A DNA stretch of 25,476 nucleotides from Duodenibacillus sp964509205 (GCA_964509205.1 CAZDVW010000022.1:1-25476), one strand, 5' to 3'. Counted from the first letter of the stretch, positions 15,133-23,421 are shown. The notes: generated by a model not told the origin, from the letters alone. A program made the numbers and translations.

Positions 15133-16541
15133 TTTTTAACTCCGGAAACTTGAACGCGTCGTAAAAGAGAAAGTTTTTCTTGAAGCGGAGAAATCAGGGC
15201 TTCCATCTTTGCGAGCCGATAAGGAGAAAGTGTTTTTGTATCCGGCAGATCAGCTGTCATCGGATTAATTTGAGTGCCGTTGAAAATGAGTTCGTAGTGC
15301 AAATGCGGCCCCGTGGCGAGTCCTGTTTGTCCGACTTTCCCGATTTGCTCTCCGTTTCGGACTTCAGAGCCAACGCGAATGTTCGGGGAGATGCTGGAAA
15401 GATGCGCATAAAGCGTTTGATAATCAGGGCCGTGCTGAATGCGAATGTACTTTCCATAGCCGGAACCGAGGCCGGCGAAGACGACCTTGCCGTCGGCCGC
15501 GGCTCTCACCGTGGCTCCCCAGGGAGCACGAAAATCTGTTCCCCGATGCGGCCGCAAGACCCCCGTGATCGGGTGTCGACGCATCGGTGAAAATTCAGAA
15601 CTGACGTTTTTCACATCGAGAGGGACTCGCATGTATGTACGGCGTGTCAAAACACCCTTGCTGTCATAGTAGTGTCCACCCTGACCGTCATCGGGAAACC
15701 AGAAGAAATCACGTGTTTTACCGCTGAATTCAAATTGCATGGCTAAAAGTTTTCCCAGCCGAACAAAATTGCCGCCGATGTATTTGCTTTCGTAAATGAT
15801 TCGAAAGGACTCTCCTTGAGAGAGGTTGTTGACGACGTCTCTGTCATAGTCGAATGCTTCATGCATCTGTGCAATGATCGGAGCAGGAATATTACTTTTC
15901 TGAAGGCTGAGGCTGGGAAGCCCGTGGACGATCCCGTCAGCCATTGTGAGTTGAATGTCGTAACGGAACGGTTTTTTGGAAAAATTCAATTTGGCGGCAT
16001 CTCGATTAATTTCAAGAACAGTGTGGTTGTCTCTTGTTTCTTCATAAAGCCGCAGGGAAATCAGTGAACCGTTCTCAAGCGTCGAGGCCGTAACGTATTG
16101 TCCGATTTTCGGAAAGAGAAATTCTCGGGCTTGCGGGGTTGATTCAACAAAGGAAAGGACAGCGCTGTCGCGAACCCCAAGTTTGGCCAGCAACGAGGAA
16201 AAGGTGTCAGAGCCCGTGACGTATGTTTCACGCATAACGGAGTCATCTTTCTTTCCGATCGCTTCCATCTGTGAACGCAAATCTGGAAGACGGATTTCCA
16301 GCCGTTTCTCTGTTTGGTAAAACTCCTCTTGCAAGGAATCATCGGACAACATTCCTGTTCCGGAGGGTGAGAAAAAGAATAGGAGTGTGACAATAATCGG
16401 CGCAAGGCAGGCCGCAGTGCCGGCCAAGAGCGGAGAGCGGAGAAACGGTTTTTTGATCCGATGCAGATGCTGAGCCCAAAAAACTGCCACTTCAGTGCCG
16501 GCACGTCGCAGTTGTTTTCCGATCAAATCCGGGGATGTCAT
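15129..16541 (-). CDS. M23-family peptidoglycan endopeptidase (MepM-like)
   Basis: This is a membrane-anchored zinc metallopeptidase that should cut peptide cross-links in peptidoglycan. From ATG 16541 the product is 470 aa. It has a basic N terminus, one membrane segment (about 39-58), an OapA/LysM-like middle region (about 105-320), and the M23 domain (about 325-430) with H332-RGTD336, H380 in YAH and H413-L-H415. These are the complete LytM zinc and catalytic residues, so it is predicted active rather than a degenerate activator of amidases. The C terminus (about 440-470) is charged. An in-frame ATG at 16673 would add 44 residues but overlaps the tyrS start region, so I prefer 16541. The ribosome site is not obvious. 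It is the first gene of the four-gene operon. Confidence 0.9.
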   Translation of the reverse strand: MTSPDLIGKQLRRAGTEVAVFWAQHLHRIKKPFLRSPLLAGTAACLAPIIVTLLFFFSPSGTGMLSDDSLQEEFYQTEKRLEIRLPDLRSQMEAIGKKDDSVMRETYVTGSDTFSSLLAKLGVRDSAVLSFVESTPQAREFLFPKIGQYVTASTLENGSLISLRLYEETRDNHTVLEINRDAAKLNFSKKPFRYDIQLTMADGIVHGLPSLSLQKSNIPAPIIAQMHEAFDYDRDVVNNLSQGESFRIIYESKYIGGNFVRLGKLLAMQFEFSGKTRDFFWFPDDGQGGHYYDSKGVLTRRTYMRVPLDVKNVSSEFSPMRRHPITGVLRPHRGTDFRAPWGATVRAAADGKVVFAGLGSGYGKYIRIQHGPDYQTLYAHLSSISPNIRVGSEVRNGEQIGKVGQTGLATGPHLHYELIFNGTQINPMTADLPDTKTLSPYRLAKMEALISPLQEKLSLLRRVQVSGVKK

Positions 16542-16581
16542 TGAGAATTTTAGGCCTTGCCGCGAAAAGGGTTCCGCATCG

Positions 16582-16612
16582 TTTAGTTCAAGCGACTCAT
16601 TATAATGGAACA
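16582..16612. promoter_or_regulatory. Divergent promoter region with symmetrical -10 (tyrS and M23 operon)
   Basis: The 131-bp gap between two divergent genes contains ATTATAAT at 16599-16606, which is its own reverse complement. A perfect TATAAT can therefore be read on both strands, 66 bp from the tyrS start and about 58 bp from the M23 start. No good -35 accompanies either reading. For the minus strand the upstream side is A-rich (a T8 run at 16616-16623 on the + strand), like an UP element. Confidence 0.5.
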
Positions 16613-16672
16613 CATGTTTTTTTCTGTTTTTCTGCCTGTAACATGCGGGCAAAACCTTTACGAGATATTTCA

Positions 16673-17923
16673 ATGACTGATGAAGTAAAGACGGTGGGGA
16701 AAAAGTACGAAGTAACGTCAGAAGTTAAAGAAGCAATGGCGCTGATTCGCCGAGGCTCGGATACGTTGCTTTTGGAAAGCGAATTGGAGCAAAAACTTGC
16801 TCGGTCACAAGCCACCGGCAAGCCGTTGCGCTGCAAACTTGGTTTGGATCCTACAGCTCCGGATATTCATGTCGGCCACACGGTTGTGCTTAACAAATTG
16901 CGTCAATTGCAGGATCTTGGGCACACTGTGATTTTCCTGATAGGAGATTTCACGGCAGCAATCGGAGATCCGTCCGGCCGCAATGTGATGCGTCCGCCGT
17001 TATCTCCGGAACAAATCAAGGAAAATGCGGAAACATACCTTTCGCAGGCTGGCCTTGTTCTTGACATTTCCAAAACAGAAGTGCGTTACAACTCCGAGTG
17101 GAGCAATGCACTAGGAGCCACGGGTCTGATTCGTCTCTGTTCGCATTACACACTTGCACGATTGTTGGAACGAGATGACTTTGCCAAGCGTTTTTCTGAA
17201 CAGTTGCCCATCGCGATGCATGAAATGATTTACCCGCTTATGCAGGGGTACGACTCCGTTGCTTTGCAGAGTGATATCGAACTCGGCGGAACCGATCAGC
17301 GTTTTAATTTAATTGTTGGCCGTGAACTGCAACGGCAGTACAACCAAGAGCCGCAGTGCATTTTGACAATGCCGCTTCTGGTTGGTCTCGACGGCGTCAA
17401 TAAAATGAGTAAGAGCAAACATAACTACATCGGCATCACGGATACGGCCGATGAGATGTTTGGCAAGGTCATGAGCATTTCCGATTCGCTCATGTGGGAT
17501 TGGTACGACCTTCTGAGTCTGAAGTCGAATGCGCAGATTGCTTCGTTGAAGGAAGAATGCCAAAACGGCCGGAATCCGCGTGACGCCAAGGTTTCTCTTG
17601 CGAAGGAAATTGTCGAGCGATTCCACGATAAAAAGTCAGCCGATGATGCGGAAGCTGAATTCGTTGCCCGATTCCGCGGCGGTGCCGTTCCGACAGATAT
17701 TCCGGACGTAACGGTTCAGGCTCCGGGCGGCCAGATTGCGCTGGGTCGGATGTTAAAGGAGGCCGGCCTTGCTCCGAGCAATGCTGAAGCCAACCGAAAC
17801 ATTGAACAGGGCGGCGTTCGCATCGAAGGTGAACGAGTTTCGGACAAGATGCGTCAGATGACTCCCGGAACATACACGGTTCAGGTCGGCAAGCGTCGCT
17901 GGGCCAAGGTAACGGTTGTTTAG
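16673..17923 (+). CDS. tyrS: Tyrosyl-tRNA synthetase
   Basis: TyrRS charges tRNA-Tyr. From the ATG at 16673 the product is 416 aa. The class I signatures are HVGH (66-69, the HIGH box) and KMSKS (244-248), with LGLDPTAPDIHVGH before and GDFTAAIGDPSGRN after the first. A C-terminal S4 RNA-binding domain (about 348-400) is present. The longer readings from 16535 or 16643 add residues that are not typical of the family and run into the promoter region, so I use MTDEVK as start; its ribosome site is weak (GAGAT). The dtd gene follows after 10 bp, a sensible pairing because TyrRS can misacylate with D-Tyr. Confidence 0.97.
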   Translation: MTDEVKTVGKKYEVTSEVKEAMALIRRGSDTLLLESELEQKLARSQATGKPLRCKLGLDPTAPDIHVGHTVVLNKLRQLQDLGHTVIFLIGDFTAAIGDPSGRNVMRPPLSPEQIKENAETYLSQAGLVLDISKTEVRYNSEWSNALGATGLIRLCSHYTLARLLERDDFAKRFSEQLPIAMHEMIYPLMQGYDSVALQSDIELGGTDQRFNLIVGRELQRQYNQEPQCILTMPLLVGLDGVNKMSKSKHNYIGITDTADEMFGKVMSISDSLMWDWYDLLSLKSNAQIASLKEECQNGRNPRDAKVSLAKEIVERFHDKKSADDAEAEFVARFRGGAVPTDIPDVTVQAPGGQIALGRMLKEAGLAPSNAEANRNIEQGGVRIEGERVSDKMRQMTPGTYTVQVGKRRWAKVTVV

Positions 17924-17933
17924 GAACAGAAAA

Positions 17934-18371
17934 ATGATTGTTGTTTTGCAGCGCGTGACAGAGGCGCACGTTGACGTAGAAGAAAAGACGATCGGAACAA
18001 TCGGCAAGGGATTGATGGTTCTGGTTTGTGCTGAGCGCGGGGATACGGATGAGAAGGCAAAACTTCTGGCTCAAAAGCTTCTTAGGTACCGAGTTTTTGA
18101 GGATGATGCTGGTAAGATGAATCGCTCAATTACCGACATCGGCGGCGAGTTATTGCTGATTTCCCAATTTACGTTGGCGGCTGACACAAATCACGGAAAT
18201 CGCCCGAGTTTCACGCCGGCCGCACCTCCCGATGAAGGGCTTCGGCTTTTCCAGCTATTTGTTGAAGAAGTCAAAAAAAGCGGATTGGTGGTTCAAACGG
18301 GACAGTTTGGTGCGTACATGCGCGTGAGTCTTGTCAATGACGGACCCGTAACATTTACATTGCGAAACTAA
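17934..18371 (+). CDS. dtd: D-aminoacyl-tRNA deacylase
   Basis: Dtd hydrolyses D-aminoacyl-tRNAs (and Gly-tRNA-Ala), protecting translation. The 145-aa protein starts MIVVLQRVTEAHVDV, has the catalytic-site segment SQFTL (77-81), GNRPSF (88-93) and the C-terminal cross-subunit Gly-cisPro motif in LVNDGPVTF (133-141). The usual FGADM reads FGAYM (125-129), a substitution next to the active site. A start six codons earlier (17916) would overlap tyrS; the chosen ATG has AGGAAC at a suitable distance. It ends the tyrS-dtd unit, and no clear U-tailed terminator follows on this strand. Confidence 0.96.
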   Translation: MIVVLQRVTEAHVDVEEKTIGTIGKGLMVLVCAERGDTDEKAKLLAQKLLRYRVFEDDAGKMNRSITDIGGELLLISQFTLAADTNHGNRPSFTPAAPPDEGLRLFQLFVEEVKKSGLVVQTGQFGAYMRVSLVNDGPVTFTLRN

Positions 18372-18396
18372 CGTCAAGATGCACGACATCCTGACG
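18372..18396 (-). terminator. Candidate hairpin terminator for the regulator-kinase operon
   Basis: An inverted repeat CGTCA-A-GATG / CATC-C-TGACG (5-nt loop) directly follows the dtd stop. In the minus-strand RNA the middle position is a G-U pair, so the stem is a full 10 bp, followed by UUAGUUUCG. In the + strand RNA the same position is an A-C mismatch and no U-tract follows. It is therefore more likely to serve the minus-strand operon, whose stop is at 18473. The remaining 76 bp of this gap show nothing further. Confidence 0.45.
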
Positions 18397-18472
18397 AAAC
18401 AGTTCAGAAGGTTGAATCCCCTGTCAGAATCCCGGATGGGCGATTGCGTTGTCATCGGCGGCAACGGCAGGC

Positions 18473-19816
18473 TCATCCGATGGGGAGACTAATACGCATC
18501 TCGAGTCCGTGCGGTTGGACATTGACGGCGTTTAACGTTCCGTTGTGGCGCTCAACGGCGCGTTTGGCGATGGTCAAACCGAGTCCGAATCCGCTTCCCG
18601 TTGGTTGATTCTTACCTCGAACAAAGGGATCAAACATCCGTGCCCGATCCTCCTCCGGGATTCCAGGACCCGAGTCACGTATGCAGATGTTGATTTGATC
18701 CCGTATGCGGTTGGCGCGCACAAAAACGGTTGAGCCTTCGGGAGAAAAACGCAATGCGTTGCGTATGAGGTTTTCAAGAGCGCTGGAAATCGACTCAATG
18801 TGCGCCTTTAAAGGCAGTTCCGCATCCGATTCAAGTTTGACGTGAACCTTTTTTGCACTTCCTTCAAAATCGGCATCATCCACGATGGACTCAAGAATAG
18901 GTTCAAGGTCGGTTTGTTCAAAGACAATCGGAGCATTTTCATCGAGTCGAGCATAAGTCAACAGAGCTTCAACCAGCGAGTCGAGCATTTCGACTTCTGA
19001 CTCGATCCTAGCAATTGCCTGGCGGCTGTTGGTCGGATCCTTTTCAATGAGAGCCAGAGCAACATCAATGCGGGCGAGCGGGCTTCTCAATTCATGACTG
19101 ACGTCATGAAAGAGCTTTTTTTGCCGATCCAAAAGACCGTTTATTTTTTCTGCCATTGCGTCATAGCGTTTGGCAAGATCTCCAATCTCGTCATAGTTGT
19201 GTCCGACAATCGGCGCAATGCGGTCTTCAAAATTACCGTCTGCCGCTCGACGCATCGCCCAGTCGAGTTTTCGAATTGGCTTTGAAAAGTTCCAGGCAAG
19301 AAAACCGGCAACGAGTACTGTTGAAAGAAGTGCTAGGAGAACGTGAACCCACCACGGAGTTCGCCAAAATGTGAGAGCCCAAAGGTGTTTTGGTTTATCT
19401 GTTCGAACCGCAAAAAAGCGAAGTTTTGAATCGCCGATCGTCTTGGCGCTGATGCGGTTTAGCGTGGATTGGTCTTTGAGTTGCTGTAATGTCTTTTGAG
19501 GCAGGGCGCGACCTGAAATTTCTTCATCAGATTCGTTTAAGACAAAAACAGTCGGGCGCGCATTTCGTGTGTCGTCTTTTAACCATTTAACGAGGACATC
19601 TTTCCCGCTCCATTCAGCAATGCCGACGGCTGTGTTGACGGCGCGTTGCCCCGGAGGATTGAAATCAATGGACTCAAAGGAGCTATTGATGTATTGCTGA
19701 TAATTTGTGCTGAGCAACCAAGCGCAAAAGACGAAAATGAGAAAGACGCTTAACAGGCCCGAAAAAAGCGTTAAGAAGATGCCGCTGAAGCGTCTGGATT
19801 TTGCAGGGAATGTCAT
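18473..19816 (-). CDS. Sensor histidine kinase, CpxA-like (HAMP, HisKA, HATPase)
   Basis: This is a membrane sensor kinase of 447 aa. Order: TM1 (about 13-35), a periplasmic sensor region (about 36-154), TM2 (about 156-175), HAMP (about 177-230), then the dimerisation box FHDVSHELRSPLARI with His241 as phosphorylation site. The ATP-binding domain follows with N-box NLIRNALRFSP (N353), G1 DSGPGIP (381-387), F-box FDPFVRG and G2 GSGFGLGL (407-414). All catalytic residues are present, so it should be active. The start overlaps the regulator stop by ATGA. Architecture and length resemble CpxA; the sensed signal is unknown. The divergent efflux operon is the obvious target of the pair (inference). 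Confidence 0.93.
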   Translation of the reverse strand: MTFPAKSRRFSGIFLTLFSGLLSVFLIFVFCAWLLSTNYQQYINSSFESIDFNPPGQRAVNTAVGIAEWSGKDVLVKWLKDDTRNARPTVFVLNESDEEISGRALPQKTLQQLKDQSTLNRISAKTIGDSKLRFFAVRTDKPKHLWALTFWRTPWWVHVLLALLSTVLVAGFLAWNFSKPIRKLDWAMRRAADGNFEDRIAPIVGHNYDEIGDLAKRYDAMAEKINGLLDRQKKLFHDVSHELRSPLARIDVALALIEKDPTNSRQAIARIESEVEMLDSLVEALLTYARLDENAPIVFEQTDLEPILESIVDDADFEGSAKKVHVKLESDAELPLKAHIESISSALENLIRNALRFSPEGSTVFVRANRIRDQINICIRDSGPGIPEEDRARMFDPFVRGKNQPTGSGFGLGLTIAKRAVERHNGTLNAVNVQPHGLEMRISLPIG

Positions 19817-20520
19817 GACGGTAAATTCGCAATCAGTTGATAGCCGATGCCGCGAATGTTCTCAATGGAAAAACAGTCGCCTGCCGCCTGAGTCAGTTTC
19901 TTTCGCACGGAACTGATGTGAACGTCAATGGTTCTGTCGTAGCGCCCCATGGAGCGTCGAAGAACTTTCGAATAAATTTCCGCTTTGGATACCGGCGTTC
20001 CGACATTTTCGGCAAGCACTTGCAAAAGAGCCATTTCCGTGCTCGTCAGGTCGATTTCTGTTCCGTTGATGCTTGTTCGGCGATGTGTGGCGTCAATCGT
20101 AAGAGGACCGACATGCAAACAGCGATCCTTCCCATTGTTGTGCGTTGGGAGAACGCGACGCAGGATGGCTCGCATGCGGGCTACAAGCTCACGGGGAGGA
20201 CAGGGTTTGGGAACGTAGTCATCGGCTCCGAGTTCCAAACCGACGATTCTGTCAATGGGATCTCCCTTGCCTGTAAGCATCAGAACAGGGATGTCATATT
20301 TTTCACGGATTTTGGCAAGAACTTCCGTGCCGGACATTCCAGGCATCATGATGTCGAGGACAATCAAATCAAAGGGACTGGCTGCGATTTTCTCTAGGGC
20401 TGTTTTTCCGTCTCCTGCTGTGTCGACGCGGAAAGATTCAAGCGAAAGATAATCAACAAGGAGCGTTACGAGATCTTTGTCATCGTCCACAATTAGAATT
20501 TTCGGGTTTTCTAAACTCAT
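19813..20520 (-). CDS. OmpR/CpxR-family response regulator
   Basis: The product is a 235-aa DNA-binding response regulator. The receiver domain (about 6-120) has the acidic cluster D12-D13-D14, the phosphoacceptor D56 in VLDIMMPG, T83 and K105 in the VPKP loop. A winged-helix output domain (about 135-232) follows, with TSTEMALLQVLAENVG, a recognition-helix region with GRYDRTIDVHISSVRKKL, and IRGIGYQL. The start MSLENPKILIVDDD at 20520 is chosen over one 22 codons upstream because the added residues do not fit the family. It is translationally coupled to the kinase gene. The nearby intergenic region contains a tandem repeat suited to an OmpR-family dimer. Confidence 0.94.
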   Translation of the reverse strand: MSLENPKILIVDDDKDLVTLLVDYLSLESFRVDTAGDGKTALEKIAASPFDLIVLDIMMPGMSGTEVLAKIREKYDIPVLMLTGKGDPIDRIVGLELGADDYVPKPCPPRELVARMRAILRRVLPTHNNGKDRCLHVGPLTIDATHRRTSINGTEIDLTSTEMALLQVLAENVGTPVSKAEIYSKVLRRSMGRYDRTIDVHISSVRKKLTQAAGDCFSIENIRGIGYQLIANLPS

Positions 20521-20571
20521 AAAAGTTCTCGCCAGTAAAGGAATACAAAACGACCTTCGAGAATCGCACTT

Positions 20572-20601
20572 TTTTTCGTGAGTCAATCATGGCACGAAAA
20601 A
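20572..20601. repeat. Inverted repeat in the regulator/efflux intergenic region
   Basis: TTTTTCGTG (20572-20580) and CACGAAAAA (20593-20601) form a perfect 9-bp inverted repeat with a 12-bp spacer, centred about 66 bp upstream of the regulator start. The spacer contains TTGACT on the minus strand, which could be a -35 for the regulator gene. It may be an operator or an RNA hairpin; the sequence does not decide. Confidence 0.5.
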
Positions 20602-20631
20602 TGTTTGTCGTCATTATGTAAAACTTTTCGG

Positions 20632-20654
20632 TGCATCTCTTTGCACTTCTTTAC
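20632..20654. promoter_or_regulatory. Candidate response-regulator operator (tandem repeat, CpxR-box-like)
   Basis: Two adjoining 10-bp units, TGCATCTCTT (20632-20641) and TGCACTTCTT (20642-20651), agree at 8 of 10 positions with one-helical-turn spacing, as expected for head-to-tail OmpR-family binding. On the minus strand the same stretch reads GTAAA, 5 bp, GCAAA (20654-20640), one mismatch from the CpxR box GTAAA-N5-GTAAA. It lies 12 bp upstream of the candidate -35 of the efflux operon, a normal activator position. Confidence 0.5.
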
Positions 20655-20665
20655 GAATCACAGGA

Positions 20666-20693
20666 TTGGCTTTGCAGAGAATTGATTTAAATT
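20666..20693 (+). promoter_or_regulatory. Candidate promoter of the efflux operon
   Basis: TTGGCT (20666-20671), 16 bp, TAAATT (20688-20693): four of six matches in each box, about 40 bp upstream of the first gene. The imperfect boxes are compatible with a promoter that needs an activator bound at the repeat just upstream. Confidence 0.4.
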
Positions 20694-20733
20694 TATTCCA
20701 ATGAGAAATCCATTTAAAAAGTAGCAATACGTT

Positions 20734-22134
20734 ATGTTTCTTCGAAAAACAATTTTAGCCGTCAGCTTGGCCGTTCTGGTTTCTGCGTGTACGGCTCCTC
20801 TTGAAATGACGGCAGAGGAAAAGAGTGTTCTCGGACAGTCTTGGAATGCCCCGTTGCCCGATCAACAGGGAGGTCCGAGCATCAGCGACGCACGCCTCTG
20901 GTGGGCCTCCTGGAACGATCCCGAGCTTTTGGCATTAACGGAGGCGGCGTTGCGTTCCAATACAGATGTGCGAACGGCGCTGGCTAACCTCAAGGCGGCA
21001 GCATCTCTATCCGATGCGGCAACGGCTGCGCTTTTTCCGTCTGCAGATGTGTCTGGAAATGCGAATCGTCAGAATAGGGGAGGAAACACGACAGACAGTT
21101 TTTCTGCGCAAGCATCCCTTTCTTGGTCTTGGTCGCTTGTCGGCGGCAATGTCGCTGCAAAACGAGCGGCTAATTATGAGGCGCTTGCCAGTGCGATGAC
21201 GCTTGAAGATACAAAGATTGCCGTTGTTTCCGAAGTCGCTCAGGATTTCATTAACTTGCGTCTTGCAGAAGTTAAGCGCGTCATTACGGAAAAGAAACTC
21301 AGAAACTTTGAACAAGCCGCGCAGATTGCGCAATGGCGTTTTGAGGCAGGGCTGGCAACCCAAACGGAAGTTGATCAGGCGGCGGCCTCGCGCGACTCCA
21401 TTCGCGCTCAACTTCCCGTATGCGATGTGGCCATCGCAAAGTATCGAAATGCTTTGGCGCGTTTGTGCGTGATGAATGTGTCAGATCTTCCTCTCAAAGA
21501 AAACGCCTCGGTTCCCGTTGCTCCGGAAAATCTCGCCGTAAAAATCCCGGCTGAGACATTGCGGCAGCGGCCGGATATGAGGGCAGCAGAGTTTTCTGTT
21601 CAGGCCGCCGGCGAGCGTGTTTACGAGGCCAAGTCAAATTGGTTCCCAACGTTGCAAATTTCAGGGAATCTCGGAACACAGGCTGCAACAATCGGGGCTT
21701 TGGGGGCGAGCGGAACGGGGATCGCTGCTCTGATCGGAGCTCTGTCGGTACCGCTTTTTAATTGGAATGATCAGGTTGCTGCTGTGCAACAAAAGGAGGC
21801 CGCATTGGATAAGGCCAGGGCGGCGTATACCGCTGTACTCGTCAAGGCACTTGAAGAAACAGAGAATGCGTTAAACGGAATCTCTGCTGCGAAGCGGCGC
21901 ACGGAAGATTTGGAGAGTTCTTTGGCATCGGCGAAAAGTTCTGCGGATCTTGCACTGATGCAGTATCGCTCGGGTCTTACGGACTATCAAACTGTATTAA
22001 GTACGCAACAGTCGCTGTTTTCGGCCGAAGAAGGACTCGAAGAGAACAAAGCGGACTTGGCAACAAATTTCATCAAACTTTTTCTAGCGTTGGGCGGCGG
22101 TTGGAAATCGCCGGAAGCGCAACAGCAGTCTTAA
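20734..22134 (+). CDS. Outer-membrane efflux lipoprotein, NodT/TolC family
   Basis: The product is a 466-aa outer-membrane channel component. The N terminus is a lipoprotein signal with lipobox VSA-C19, so it should be acylated and anchored in the outer membrane. The body carries two outer-membrane-efflux repeats (about 60-250 and 265-455), with the family-typical WWASWNDPELLALTEAAL segment near 52-70, alpha-helical heptad-rich stretches, and TLRQRPDMRAAEF near 275. It lacks a good ribosome site. It is first in the operon and 9 bp before the adaptor gene, so it is probably the dedicated exit duct of this pump rather than a shared TolC. Confidence 0.91.
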   Translation: MFLRKTILAVSLAVLVSACTAPLEMTAEEKSVLGQSWNAPLPDQQGGPSISDARLWWASWNDPELLALTEAALRSNTDVRTALANLKAAASLSDAATAALFPSADVSGNANRQNRGGNTTDSFSAQASLSWSWSLVGGNVAAKRAANYEALASAMTLEDTKIAVVSEVAQDFINLRLAEVKRVITEKKLRNFEQAAQIAQWRFEAGLATQTEVDQAAASRDSIRAQLPVCDVAIAKYRNALARLCVMNVSDLPLKENASVPVAPENLAVKIPAETLRQRPDMRAAEFSVQAAGERVYEAKSNWFPTLQISGNLGTQAATIGALGASGTGIAALIGALSVPLFNWNDQVAAVQQKEAALDKARAAYTAVLVKALEETENALNGISAAKRRTEDLESSLASAKSSADLALMQYRSGLTDYQTVLSTQQSLFSAEEGLEENKADLATNFIKLFLALGGGWKSPEAQQQS

Positions 22135-22143
22135 GGTGTGGAT

Positions 22144-23421
22144 ATGGCTGATTCGGATCGTACAAAAGCGAAGCTTATCGGAAAAGAAAAAAAATTCTCA
22201 TTAAAAAAGCAATGCCTGTTGGTTGCCGCTGTCCTCGGAGTCGGTGCCCTTGCATGGCACGGTTTCGGTTCTTCCTCTGTGAAGCCGAGTTTTGTGACAA
22301 AGACAGTGTCCGCAGGAGATCTACGGGTTACTGTGGCCGCCGACGGAACATTAAAACCGGTTCGCACGGTTTCGATCGGATCGGAGCTTTCCGGCATTGT
22401 CTCCCGCGTCAATGTGGATGTGAACTCTCAAGTTAAATTGGGCGATGTCCTCATTGAGCTCGATTCGGCAAAACTGCAGAGCGCCGTCAATCAGGCAAAA
22501 GCGGCGCTCGAGAGTGCCAAGGCAAAGCTGGTTGAGGCAGAGGCAACGGCTTCAGAGGCAAAAATCAAGATGCGTCGTTACGAAGAGCTCAACAAGGCTT
22601 CAGGCGGAAAACTTCCGTCCAGAACCGAACTCGATGAGCAGAAAGCAACCGTAAAAAGGGCAGAGGCAGGAATCCTGACGGCCCGGGCAAGCATTGCGGA
22701 TGCCCAGGCAACGCTTGAAACAAGCGAGACAAACCTTTCGAAGGCATCCATTCGATCTCCTGTGGACGGGATTGTTTTAACGCGTTCTGTTGAGCCTGGC
22801 TACGCTGTAGCGGCGAGTTTGCAGGCTGTTGAACTGTTAACGGTGGCTGCGGATCTGCATGAGTTGGAATTGAAGGTAGATGTTGATGAGGCGGATGTTG
22901 GACAAGTAAAGCCAGGTCAGCCGACGACATTCACGGTTTCGGCCTATCCGGATCAGCCTTTTCCGGCAACCTTGACGAAAATTGCTTATGGAGCCACTTC
23001 CGGAACGGACAATGTGGTGACTTATACGACCTATTTGAACGTTAAAAATGACGATTTGAAATTGCGATCCGGCATGACGGCCACGGCAACAATTGAAACG
23101 GCTAAACGGGAAAACGTGATGCTCGTTCCGAATACGGCCCTTCGATTCCGACCGGAATCTGAAGCGCAGGAATCTGCCGGAATCAGCCGCATGCTGATGA
23201 GCGGTCCACCGCGGTCTAATTCGAAAAAAACAGTAAAAGAGACGACGCGCTCTCTGAGCGGACAGCAACGGGTACTGTATGTTCTTGATGAAACAGGCAA
23301 GGCCGTTAGAAGAACCGTGACGACGGGTCTTACGGATGGCAATATGACCGAAATCGTATCCGGCGAATTGGCGATCGGCGATAAGGTCATCATTAACCAG
23401 CGCAAGAACAAAGAAAACTGA
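22144..23421 (+). CDS. macA: MacA-like periplasmic adaptor (HlyD/membrane-fusion family)
   Basis: This protein links the inner-membrane transporter to the outer-membrane channel. It has 425 aa: a short cytoplasmic basic stretch, one membrane anchor (about 22-42), a biotinyl-lipoyl half (SELSGIVSRVNVDVNSQVKLGDVLIELD), an Ala/Lys/Glu-rich coiled-coil hairpin (about 110-195), the second lipoyl half (IRSPVDGIVLTRSVEPG), a beta-barrel domain (about 235-320), and a membrane-proximal domain with an insertion rich in Ser/Lys, as in MacA. A GTG two codons upstream (22138) is open, but AAGGTGTGG is well placed for the ATG at 22144. It lies between the channel gene and the ATPase gene in one operon. Confidence 0.9.
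   Translation: MADSDRTKAKLIGKEKKFSLKKQCLLVAAVLGVGALAWHGFGSSSVKPSFVTKTVSAGDLRVTVAADGTLKPVRTVSIGSELSGIVSRVNVDVNSQVKLGDVLIELDSAKLQSAVNQAKAALESAKAKLVEAEATASEAKIKMRRYEELNKASGGKLPSRTELDEQKATVKRAEAGILTARASIADAQATLETSETNLSKASIRSPVDGIVLTRSVEPGYAVAASLQAVELLTVAADLHELELKVDVDEADVGQVKPGQPTTFTVSAYPDQPFPATLTKIAYGATSGTDNVVTYTTYLNVKNDDLKLRSGMTATATIETAKRENVMLVPNTALRFRPESEAQESAGISRMLMSGPPRSNSKKTVKETTRSLSGQQRVLYVLDETGKAVRRTVTTGLTDGNMTEIVSGELAIGDKVIINQRKNKEN

Noticed and set aside
16542..16673. 44-residue upstream extension of the M23 gene, and the matching extension of tyrS on the other strand
   Set aside because: Both extensions cross the promoter region and each other, and neither resembles the family N termini.
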